A stretch of 10,681 nt of DNA from Euryarchaeota archaeon UBA124 (GTDB lineage Archaea; Thermoplasmatota; Poseidoniia; Poseidoniales; Poseidoniaceae). Within the stretch, counting starts at the first letter, position 1, and the number at the start of each line of letters is the position of its first letter. The translations under genes were made by a program, and so were the position numbers. The notes under the pieces were generated by a model. The model was not told where the DNA came from, did no database searches, and saw nothing but the letters and a program-made list of their open reading frames with translations. Positions 1 to 6,046 of the stretch are shown in pieces. The stretch covers positions 1 to 10,681 of the forward strand of contig DAPT01000060.1 in assembly GCA_002502215.1 (NCBI GenBank), in the 5' to 3' direction.

Positions 1-1525
1 CCGATTTGAGACGACGCCAACTGCAAGTGAAGCCGATTACCACTCGGGCGCACCGGGTGCGGGCGACAGGATTGGTTTCAACAATCCAACACCTGGGACA
101 TGGTACATCCTTCTCGATTCAGAAAGTGTGTTCAGTGGTGTTTCCATAACGGCATCCTTCGAAGACCTCTACGTATGGGAATACGATGGGACGCCGATTG
201 AACTGTTCAATGATGAGGACATTGATGGCCTCAGTGCGCCTGCGGGTGAAAGATTGTTTTTCTACGTTAACTTGGAATCTCGGTCGGATGAGCTCACCAT
301 CGAGACCTACGGAGGTGAAGGAAGTCTCTCCATTACTGCTGATGGAGAAGTGGATTACGGTGACTTCTTTGGTTTCGAAGAGTTTGATGAAAAGGAATTC
401 TTTGAAGAAGATTTCTTTGATGATGAATTCGACTCGTACGGAGAAGGAACCGAACAATCACTCTACATCTTTTCACCCGCTGCAGGACGATTCGACATTA
501 TCCTCATCGCTGAAGAGGATTTTTCTGACGTGTCAATTGTTGCCTCATGGACTGAAAATTCACGACCTGAGCCAGGCCCGGAACCAGAACCAGAACCCCA
601 AGATATTCTTTCGTGCGATGATGGCTTGGATGAGTTCTTTGGAGGAGCAGACATCAACGGTGATGGTTTGCTCAACGGTGATGAATTCCGTCGCTCAGAT
701 GCCCCTGAAGAAATAACATTCGACCAAATCGATTCGACCGAGGATGGGTTCATTGAGTATACCGAAGTTGTTGCTCACGTTTGCAACTGTGAGAACGAAC
801 TGACATTCTTGATGGAACAACTCCCAGAGACGACATCGGTTGAGTTCTTTTCCACGCTTGAGTTCAAAAATAATCTTGATGTTAAATCGTTGGATATGAA
901 CAAGGATTCCTTCATTTCAGGATTTGAAATTGAAAAAGCAATACCAACATGCATTACGACATACAATCCGTTTGACAGTGATGGAGACGGAGTCCCTGAC
1001 AAGGACGATCAGTTCCCAAATAACCCAGACGAGCAGGTGGACGGCGATGGTGATGGAATTGGAGACAATGCGGATTTTGCTCCGAGCGTTGCCAACGATG
1101 TCATCTATGGTGCTGGTGGAGCTGTACTCATCGTTCTGATCGGATTGCTGGTCCTGTTCCTTCGTGGTGGAGGCGGTAGTGCAAACCAACGCATGGAAGA
1201 GGAGTGGAACAAAGCTGATGCCTTTTCAGAGCAGATGTTGGGTATGAACGACCAATTCACAACGACGACGGAATTACCTGACGCTCCACAATTGGATAGC
1301 ATCACGACAGAATCTACAGTCAATGAATCCCCAGCACAACCTGTCTATGATTTCGGTCAGGCCAACATCGAACAAGCGGTAACTGCTCAAGCCGAGTTCG
1401 ACGCCCCTTCAAGCAGTCTGATGGGAATTATGGATGGCGCTGGAAAAGAGCGTATAGAATATCCACCGAAGAGCGGTAATCTGTGGCACCGAGACGAACC
1501 CGATTCAGCTTGGATCAAGGATTAG
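1..1525 (+). CDS. Surface protein, 3' part: PPC-like domains, EF-hand loops, TSP3-type repeats, TM, cytoplasmic tail (5' partial)
   Basis: The frame is open from base 2, so the start lies outside the window; a GTG at 128 is internal. 507 residues are visible. Residues about 25-52 and 145-182 each end in a glycine turn followed by beta strands (PTPGTWYILL; SPAAGRFDIILI), as in pre-peptidase C-terminal (PPC) beta-sandwich domains. Between them lies a Phe/Glu/Asp-rich run (bases about 361-450). A PEPEPEP linker (about 570-600) leads to three EF-hand-like loops at 650-685, 731-766 and 893-928, then Asp/Gly repeats of thrombospondin-3 type (974-1081, DSDGDGVPDKDD). One membrane helix follows (residues about 367-387), then a tail of about 120 residues ending in a Tyr/Trp-rich motif (SGNLWHRDEPDSAW). 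The inferred topology is a calcium-binding extracellular part with a cytoplasmic C-terminus. The exact role is unknown. Its end overlaps the convergent gene by 11 bases. Confidence 0.85.
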   Translation, partial: RFETTPTASEADYHSGAPGAGDRIGFNNPTPGTWYILLDSESVFSGVSITASFEDLYVWEYDGTPIELFNDEDIDGLSAPAGERLFFYVNLESRSDELTIETYGGEGSLSITADGEVDYGDFFGFEEFDEKEFFEEDFFDDEFDSYGEGTEQSLYIFSPAAGRFDIILIAEEDFSDVSIVASWTENSRPEPGPEPEPEPQDILSCDDGLDEFFGGADINGDGLLNGDEFRRSDAPEEITFDQIDSTEDGFIEYTEVVAHVCNCENELTFLMEQLPETTSVEFFSTLEFKNNLDVKSLDMNKDSFISGFEIEKAIPTCITTYNPFDSDGDGVPDKDDQFPNNPDEQVDGDGDGIGDNADFAPSVANDVIYGAGGAVLIVLIGLLVLFLRGGGGSANQRMEEEWNKADAFSEQMLGMNDQFTTTTELPDAPQLDSITTESTVNESPAQPVYDFGQANIEQAVTAQAEFDAPSSSLMGIMDGAGKERIEYPPKSGNLWHRDEPDSAWIKD

Positions 1526-2444
1526 TTCTCTGCTTTTTCTTCCGCAATCCAGCAGATTCGAGCAATCGAAGGATATGACGATGCAATTCTGGAAGCAATT
1601 CAAACATTGCAATCGCCATGATGAACATTGCAAACAGTGAAACGACGCGTGAAGCGTATGAGTGCCCGAATTCAAACATACTGAGCCCGAGGTACTCCCA
1701 CCCCTCGTACGAACGATGCATCCAGATAAGGCCGGCATTACGAAACAGATTGAGGATGTGAATGATTGGAACGGTAAATAGAAGCGCACGAATGCGTCGC
1801 TTTCGCTCGACATCCAAAACCGATATTGCCCCAACGAAGACAATCATTGATTGGAGAGCGGTGCAGGCGAGGACAAAATTGATGCCAATAAACCCTCCAT
1901 CAGCCATAATCAATTCAGTTTGGAACGGGTGCTCTGCAAATCCATCGGTCATGAACCACTTGTTTCCATCCCATTCCTCCCAGAGATACTGCCTCCCATC
2001 GTCCGTGTTGACGTACGTGTTACCAAGTTTGATGTCAGCAGTACCAGTAAACGATAGAAACATTGCCACCTGAGATGCAACAAACCAGATTGCAAGCACC
2101 GAAAGCCATGGAATATGAGCAACGAGAAGGTAAGGCCCTCCTGCGTATGCGACACATCCACGTGCCCAATTCAATGCTGCTCTGTCGCGTGCAGTCAGGG
2201 AGCGTGCTTCAGCAATCACCAGAGCAACGGCAATTGGTAAAGCAAGTGCAGTCATAATTGTTAGAACCAGATCATTAATTTCGAAATAGTATCTCGAGTC
2301 GTTGAAGAAGTAAAATCCGACCAGAATCCAACCAACTTGCGCAAGCCGGGAAACGCCTTCATTGCGACGTTTGTGCCAAGAAATAGCAAGGAGAACCATA
2401 CCAAGAGCCCCTGCCATTGTGGCCGCTTCTTTGGAAAGGAACAT
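1515..2444 (-). CDS. Archaeosortase/exosortase-family integral membrane protein
   Basis: A 309-residue protein with about seven or eight hydrophobic helices. The C-terminal half carries the layout of exosortases/archaeosortases: a cysteine at the start of a helix (ACTALQSM, C194), an arginine in FRNAGLIW (R235, 41 residues later), and a histidine in FGHSYASRVV (H261), with R266 close by as an alternative third residue. In this family the triad is proposed to cleave a C-terminal sorting signal by transpeptidation at the outer membrane face and attach surface proteins to lipid. A loop of about 45 residues before C194 (about 131-178), rich in Trp, Asp and Gly, probably faces outside. A Lys/Arg cluster ends the protein (RKKKQR). 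The ATG start has an upstream in-frame stop soon after it and no Shine-Dalgarno. The family call is firm; the subfamily (ArtA or another) is not settled. Confidence 0.8.
   Translation of the reverse strand: MFLSKEAATMAGALGMVLLAISWHKRRNEGVSRLAQVGWILVGFYFFNDSRYYFEINDLVLTIMTALALPIAVALVIAEARSLTARDRAALNWARGCVAYAGGPYLLVAHIPWLSVLAIWFVASQVAMFLSFTGTADIKLGNTYVNTDDGRQYLWEEWDGNKWFMTDGFAEHPFQTELIMADGGFIGINFVLACTALQSMIVFVGAISVLDVERKRRIRALLFTVPIIHILNLFRNAGLIWMHRSYEGWEYLGLSMFEFGHSYASRVVSLFAMFIMAIAMFELLPELHRHILRLLESAGLRKKKQRTNP
1534..1540 (+). terminator. Possible T-tract terminator after the surface protein gene
   Basis: Five T followed by CT lie about 9 bases past the stop of the surface protein gene. Archaeal termination often occurs at such T-tracts without a hairpin. 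The same bases encode the Lys/Arg-rich tail of the opposing gene (KKK), so the tract may simply be coding sequence. Confidence 0.25.
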
Positions 2445-2511
2445 GGCGTTGCTAGAACACTACCTCATAGAAACGTTTGCCCATTAAGTCCAACAACCCG
2501 TTCAATGTCCC

Positions 2512-3132
2512 GTGTTCATGGAAGGACCCATCGTGGATGGTTTTGGTTCAGCAAACGGGCCGATTGCATTCATTGATCGTGATGGAGTTCTCAACTACGG
2601 TAGGAACGGATACGTCAATCATTCGTCTGAATTGTCCATTATTCCGGGAAGTGGAAAGGCCATCGCTCAGCTTCAAGCAAAGGGGTATGCGATTTGTGTC
2701 GTGACCAACCAATCACCCATTATGCGAGGTTTGTGGACTGTTGAACGACTTCATTCCATCCATGATGAACTTCGAAGGCAACTTCTTGCGGAGGACGCAA
2801 ATGCAACAATCGATGTAATTCTAACCTGCCCTCACAGGAACCGAGACCGTTGTGGGTGTCGAAAACCATGGCCTGGTATGCTGGTGAGAGGTCATAACCT
2901 TCTTCGTGATGATCGACAACCCAATCGTCCCATCAATTGGGCAGGAGAAAAGCCTGATTCTTGGCATCCACTTGACGCGATGGTTGGTGACCGTAAGTCG
3001 GATATGGGTGCTGGTTGGGCTGTCGGTGCACGAACCTTCGAGGTGTCTGCTCGCCATGGCTTACCACAGGTCATTGATCGGGTGCTTGATTCGAAGGACT
3101 CTGGGGATTTCTACGATCCGATGAGGTGGTAA
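2512..3132 (+). CDS. HAD-IIIA phosphatase, GmhB/HisB-N type with zinc loop
   Basis: A 206-residue HAD hydrolase. Motif I is FIDRDGVLN (nucleophile D22, acid/base D24), motif II VVTNQS (T65), motif III lysine K118 in CRKPWPGM, and motif IV MVGDRKSDM (D160, D164). Between motifs II and III lies CPH(N)5CGC (C106, H108, C114, C116), the zinc loop of D,D-heptose 1,7-bisphosphate phosphatase GmhB and of the histidinol-phosphate phosphatase domain of HisB. About 25 extra residues (about 132-155) sit before motif IV. Sequence alone does not decide between a heptose bisphosphate, histidinol phosphate or another sugar phosphate as substrate; no sugar-nucleotide or his genes adjoin it. The start is GTG at 2512, with ATG at 2518 as an equal alternative; neither has a Shine-Dalgarno, so the message may be leaderless. 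tiaS follows within about 10 bases. Confidence 0.85.
   Translation: MFMEGPIVDGFGSANGPIAFIDRDGVLNYGRNGYVNHSSELSIIPGSGKAIAQLQAKGYAICVVTNQSPIMRGLWTVERLHSIHDELRRQLLAEDANATIDVILTCPHRNRDRCGCRKPWPGMLVRGHNLLRDDRQPNRPINWAGEKPDSWHPLDAMVGDRKSDMGAGWAVGARTFEVSARHGLPQVIDRVLDSKDSGDFYDPMRW
3123..3129 (+). promoter_or_regulatory. Candidate Shine-Dalgarno for tiaS, inside the end of the HAD gene
   Basis: GAGGTGG matches the anti-Shine-Dalgarno used elsewhere here (before psmA, SBDS and rrp41). It lies 13 bases before the TTG at 3143, which is long. The tiaS frame closes upstream at a TGA (3122-3124) and no ATG or GTG lies between, so this site supports initiation at TTG or at a non-standard codon such as ATC at 3134. 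Confidence 0.4.
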
Positions 3133-3142
3133 GATCGGTTGG

Positions 3143-4336
3143 TTGGGTTTGGACGACACGGATTCGCTTCAAGGTGGTTGCACCACTGAAGTCTTGTTCC
3201 AATTGCTTAAGCAACTTCCGAAGCACGTAGAAGTTCTTCAGACACGGTTGGTACGATTATGGCCATTTGCCCAACAACGAACACGTGGTAATGCAGCCGT
3301 TGCAGTCGAATTGAAAACAGAAAACACAACAGAGTTGTTGGAATTTCTGAACGACTTTTGGATGCGATGCATTCTACCACTCAAAGGCGAGGTTCAGCCC
3401 AGTGAGCACAGCGAACGTCCACAGTTTCCTTCCGACCCTGGGATGGTATGGTTTGAGGATGTCAAGCCGGACGCAGAATTCTATAGAAAGGGATTAACAA
3501 CTGAAATTTATGAAAAAGATTTGCCGGCTGCTACAAAATCGTGGGGAGGCCATGGGAAAATCGGCGCAACCTTAGCAGTAAACTGGCCTGCAAAACGTTC
3601 AACCTACGAAGCCATTGCTTGGAGGGTCTCTGAAAACAACGGTAAGAGGAGATTGGACAAGGAGGCGATCAAATTCATCGATGAGATGGATGGAACATTT
3701 CTTTGCAGGGATCAACGATCTGGCTCCTCAATGGTGGCCCCGAGAGGGAAATCACCGGTGCTGTTTGGTGTTCGAGCTTGGAACAAGCAAACCGCAGAAG
3801 AAGCGCTCCAGCGATTAATCACCGGAGCAGATACAGAGCCAATTGCAGGATGTATGGTGTTCGAAACCAATCAAGCAACAAACGATCATTTGGATACTGC
3901 TATGGAAGCAAAAATCAAAGAAATTGAAATTCTCAAAGGTGGACACACATTGTTGCGTTCAAGCGAGGATCGGTTTTTGGCCTTCAAAGAAACTGGAGAA
4001 ATCTCTTCCACATGCCAACGGTTGCAACCAGGTGACGTCATCCGATGCAAAGGGATGCGGGCGCCTGATGGATCGATACACGTCGAATTTTTGCAAATCA
4101 GACACCTTGTACCAGAACGAAGACGTCCGTTGTGTCCTACATGCGATAAAGCCCTGACTTCGATGGGGAAAAATCAAGGATTACGCTGCAAAAAATGTGG
4201 GCTAAAAGTCAAAGATGCTTGGGAAGAAACGCAGCGTACGTTGCCGATGAATCGATGGATTCAGCCACCTCCTTCTTCTCGTAGGCATCTCGCAAAGCCT
4301 CTGGATGAGTCTCAAGAATGGCAAAACAATCTTTAG
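3143..4336 (+). CDS. tiaS: tRNA(Ile2) 2-agmatinylcytidine synthetase TiaS
   Basis: TiaS uses ATP and agmatine to turn the wobble cytidine of tRNA-Ile2 (CAU anticodon) into agmatidine, so that AUA is read as isoleucine. The N-terminus has the kinase-like signature GLDDTDS followed by GGCTT (T14/T15; the family's autophosphorylated threonine lies in this CTT). Further family landmarks are GGHGKIGA (135-142), a ferredoxin-like middle, ETNQATNDHL (241-250), an OB-fold (about 285-320, LQPGDVIRCKG) and a C-terminal zinc ribbon with C331, C334, C349 and C352 around MGKNQGLRCKKCG. The length of 397 is typical. The start is uncertain: TTG at 3143 is the only conventional start, but upstream codons read KIGW, as expected for the first beta strand. 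It probably shares a transcript with the HAD gene. Confidence 0.93.
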   Translation: MGLDDTDSLQGGCTTEVLFQLLKQLPKHVEVLQTRLVRLWPFAQQRTRGNAAVAVELKTENTTELLEFLNDFWMRCILPLKGEVQPSEHSERPQFPSDPGMVWFEDVKPDAEFYRKGLTTEIYEKDLPAATKSWGGHGKIGATLAVNWPAKRSTYEAIAWRVSENNGKRRLDKEAIKFIDEMDGTFLCRDQRSGSSMVAPRGKSPVLFGVRAWNKQTAEEALQRLITGADTEPIAGCMVFETNQATNDHLDTAMEAKIKEIEILKGGHTLLRSSEDRFLAFKETGEISSTCQRLQPGDVIRCKGMRAPDGSIHVEFLQIRHLVPERRRPLCPTCDKALTSMGKNQGLRCKKCGLKVKDAWEETQRTLPMNRWIQPPPSSRRHLAKPLDESQEWQNNL

Positions 4337-4357
4337 GACCCTCATGGAGGTTCAACC

Positions 4358-4612
4358 ATGGCAGACGAGACCACAAGGAACATCACGACGATTGTTCTTA
4401 TTCTGGCCTTTCTGGGCATGATGATTTTTGTTGCATTGCGTGCTCGTAAAAATCGACAGGAGATGTTCAAAAATCACGCTCCCAAGGTGGCGGGAGAAGA
4501 CCAACTCGAAGGTGGTGCCCGCCACCCTCAACGATTTGATGAGCCTGATGAAGAGGCGCTGGAAGAGATGGCGAAGTTACTCGGCGAAGATTCAGACGAT
4601 GACGAAGCCTGA
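4358..4612 (+). CDS. Small one-helix membrane protein, unknown function
   Basis: An 84-residue protein with a strong Shine-Dalgarno (GGAGG at 4346-4350) seven bases before its ATG, 21 bases after tiaS, so it is probably co-transcribed. Residues about 9-27 form one hydrophobic helix (TTIVLILAFLGMMIFVAL), followed by basic RARKNRQ, which predicts the N-terminus outside and the C-terminus in the cytoplasm. The rest is hydrophilic and ends in an acidic tail (EEALEEMAKLLGEDSDDDEA). No known domain is recognised. It resembles small single-helix proteins that associate with larger membrane complexes, but no partner can be named. Its 3' end overlaps the convergent RecA-like gene by 21 bases. Confidence 0.75.
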   Translation: MADETTRNITTIVLILAFLGMMIFVALRARKNRQEMFKNHAPKVAGEDQLEGGARHPQRFDEPDEEALEEMAKLLGEDSDDDEA

Positions 4613-5233
4613 TTCTGCAATTTGCACATCATCAACATCTCCATTTTTCTCGAGGTGTAAGAGGTTGCGTTGACCTTCGAACAATCCCCATATCTCAAAC
4701 TCATTGTTTTCAAATTCTGATTTCGAGCGTGAGCGATACGGTTCATTTGAGCCTGTCACATCCGTACCGGACTTTGATATCAGGAGGAGCGTTGTTTCTG
4801 GGTTCATCCGTTTTGCTAAGTCCAAGACTGCTTTCATGTGGTCCTTTTCAATCCGGCCGGTTGGTGAGCACCAGTCATCGAGGACGACCAAACTTACTCT
4901 TGGAAGGCTTTGCTCGGCTTCTACAATAGCATCAACGCATCGATCCATTGCTCCGATGAGATTAAGTGCATGAAATCGGCTCGATTCAACAATGTTGAGC
5001 GATGCAAAGAGCTGAGAAAAGCGAGTTGCATTCGGCATTTCTGGCGAAGCCCACAACACACGACCTCCGGATTGAATGCAATCAACAGCACAATGGAGTC
5101 CAAAGGTTGTTCCTCCACAACCTCCCTCGACGGAGAGATGGATACGTTTTCCGGTTAAATCACACGACCAACGTTCCGCCATAAACAACCGATTGAGTTC
5201 TATGATTTGATTCCGCTCATACAAAATGCTCAT
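4592..5233 (-). CDS. RecA/RadB-like ATPase-fold protein with degenerate Walker A
   Basis: A 213-residue protein with the order of RecA-superfamily cores. A beta strand and loop at 31-43 (IHLSVEGGCGGTTFGLHCA) stand where GxxxxGK[ST] is expected; G41-T42-T43 replaces GKT, so the phosphate-binding lysine is missing. A strand/helix unit follows (GGRVLWASPEMPNATRF, compare the second strand of RadB/KaiC proteins), then a Walker B-like strand (SLVVLDDW, D119 D120) and a later strand TTLLLISKSG. It is about the size of archaeal RadB, a recombination mediator. Without the lysine it may bind nucleotide weakly or not at all, suggesting a structural or regulatory paralog. The ATG at 5233 has a purine-rich GGAGAGAGAGGT just upstream; M18 is a later alternative. 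The fold call is moderate; the function is unknown. Confidence 0.72.
   Translation of the reverse strand: MSILYERNQIIELNRLFMAERWSCDLTGKRIHLSVEGGCGGTTFGLHCAVDCIQSGGRVLWASPEMPNATRFSQLFASLNIVESSRFHALNLIGAMDRCVDAIVEAEQSLPRVSLVVLDDWCSPTGRIEKDHMKAVLDLAKRMNPETTLLLISKSGTDVTGSNEPYRSRSKSEFENNEFEIWGLFEGQRNLLHLEKNGDVDDVQIAESGFVIV
4644..4648 (+). terminator. Possible T-tract terminator after the 84-residue protein gene
   Basis: TTTTT lies about 32 bases past the stop of the small protein gene, the end of the HAD-tiaS-small protein run. It falls within the opposing RecA-like gene, so it is also coding sequence and the call is weak. Confidence 0.2.
5219..5227 (+). promoter_or_regulatory. Candidate TATA element for the 71-residue protein gene
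   Basis: ATACAAAAT is an A/T-rich, TATA-like stretch centred about 35 bases before the ATG at 5258. An archaeal TATA box at this place would put the transcript start a few bases before the ATG, which fits the lack of a Shine-Dalgarno there. It lies inside the start of the divergent RecA-like gene. This is a single-site judgement by eye. Confidence 0.3.
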
Positions 5234-5257
5234 GACCTCTCTCTCCGTCGTGTTGAC

Positions 5258-5473
5258 ATGAGCGGAGAGGTTCGAGAGGGTGAACGAATTCCACGCAGAG
5301 ACCCTCCTCCATACGAAGAGGCGGACAGTTTCACACAGGCTATTTCACGTGACGGCATGTTCTCAACAGCGATCAACGACTCAAATCAGTATGGCCCAAT
5401 TGGTATGATGATACTGTTGTTTGTTGTTGCGACCATAACTGGGGCAGCAATAAAACTCTTGGAATCTCTTTGA
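5258..5473 (+). CDS. Small tail-anchored membrane protein, unknown function
   Basis: A 71-residue protein from the ATG at 5258. The frame is open further up to a TTG at 5207, but that start would run into the divergent RecA-like gene, and its extra residues show no membrane or domain feature. The N-terminal 45 or so residues are polar (RIPRRDPPPYEEADSF). The last 25 form one hydrophobic helix (IGMMILLFVVATITGAAIKL), so it is probably anchored by its C-terminus with the N-terminus in the cytoplasm. It starts 25 bases from the start of the divergent RecA-like gene and probably shares control with it. PPPY is a short proline motif, with no known partner in archaea. No family is recognised. Confidence 0.65.
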   Translation: MSGEVREGERIPRRDPPPYEEADSFTQAISRDGMFSTAINDSNQYGPIGMMILLFVVATITGAAIKLLESL

Positions 5474-5524
5474 TGGCTTGAAAGGTTTTGATGAAAATTT
5501 GGGCCTTCAAACCATTCAAACAGC

Positions 5525-5533
5525 GATATATTG
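5525..5533 (+). promoter_or_regulatory. Candidate TATA box for the four-helix protein gene
   Basis: GATATATTG is the clearest TATA-like element in the window, centred about 31 bases before the ATG at 5560 in an 86-base gap. It would give a transcript with almost no leader. A short direct repeat, TTCAAAC at 5506-5512 and 5515-5521, lies just upstream where a BRE or regulator could bind. Evidence is by eye only. Confidence 0.45.
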
Positions 5534-5559
5534 AAACCCACTTCTACGAACTGTGAGTC

Positions 5560-6024
5560 ATGAGTGAGGATTCAGTCAACGTCGAGAGCCGTACCTCCTC
5601 CCAAGATAAGCGCTGGACGATCATGGCTGCATTGCTTGGAACAAATACCGCTGTCATGCTCTTCCAAGGAATGGAACAGGAATCAAATCCAACCCAAATC
5701 CGTGAGGTCGCACTGACGATTATCGCAGCGACCCTGCCCTTCCAAGCCATTTACTTCCTCATCTATACATTCCTTCTGGAAAACAACGGAAAACTGAGCC
5801 ATCACATGGTCAAAAAGTTGCAAACTGCCTCAAACATTTGTCAAATGTTCGCCTACATATCCTTGATTGGTGTTGCAATGTTGTGGTACAATTTGTCGAT
5901 CTATGTTGGCGTTGTGTTCTTTGCATCCACTATTTTTGCAATGATTCTGGTGCGATATGCCATGACAACCGACGAGGAATCCCGTGACGAAATGAAGGCG
6001 ACTGCCAATGAGCAAGGTTCATGA
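5560..6024 (+). CDS. Four-helix integral membrane protein, unknown function
   Basis: A 154-residue protein with a polar N-terminus (about 18 residues), then four hydrophobic segments at about 20-37, 49-73, 90-110 and 114-134, and a short acidic C-terminus. The loop between helices 2 and 3 is basic and polar (NNGKLSHHMVKKLQ), placing it in the cytoplasm, with both termini probably cytoplasmic. No catalytic motif or known domain is seen. It has its own TATA-like element and ends 22 bases before purB, so the two may be read together. Short leaderless-type genes of this kind are common in compact marine archaeal genomes. Confidence 0.8.
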   Translation: MSEDSVNVESRTSSQDKRWTIMAALLGTNTAVMLFQGMEQESNPTQIREVALTIIAATLPFQAIYFLIYTFLLENNGKLSHHMVKKLQTASNICQMFAYISLIGVAMLWYNLSIYVGVVFFASTIFAMILVRYAMTTDEESRDEMKATANEQGS

Positions 6025-6046
6025 AGCCTCTTCTTGACCATTTAAC

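Noticed and set aside
119..457. 112-residue open frame on the minus strand
   Set aside because: It lies opposite the Phe/Glu/Asp-rich part of the surface protein, whose codons give few stops on the other strand. It has no ribosome site or domain.
1100..1525. Surface protein as an archaeosortase substrate
   Set aside because: Substrates end soon after the helix with a short basic tail. Here about 120 residues follow the helix and no PGF-like signature precedes it.
5207..5257. Longer TTG start for the 71-residue protein
   Set aside because: It would overlap the divergent RecA-like gene start by 27 bases, adds no structural feature and lacks a ribosome site. The ATG at 5258 is preferred.
5506..5521. 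Direct repeat TTCAAAC-CA-TTCAAAC before the TATA-like element
   Set aside because: Two 7-base A/T-rich copies are too little to claim an operator; noted only with the promoter.
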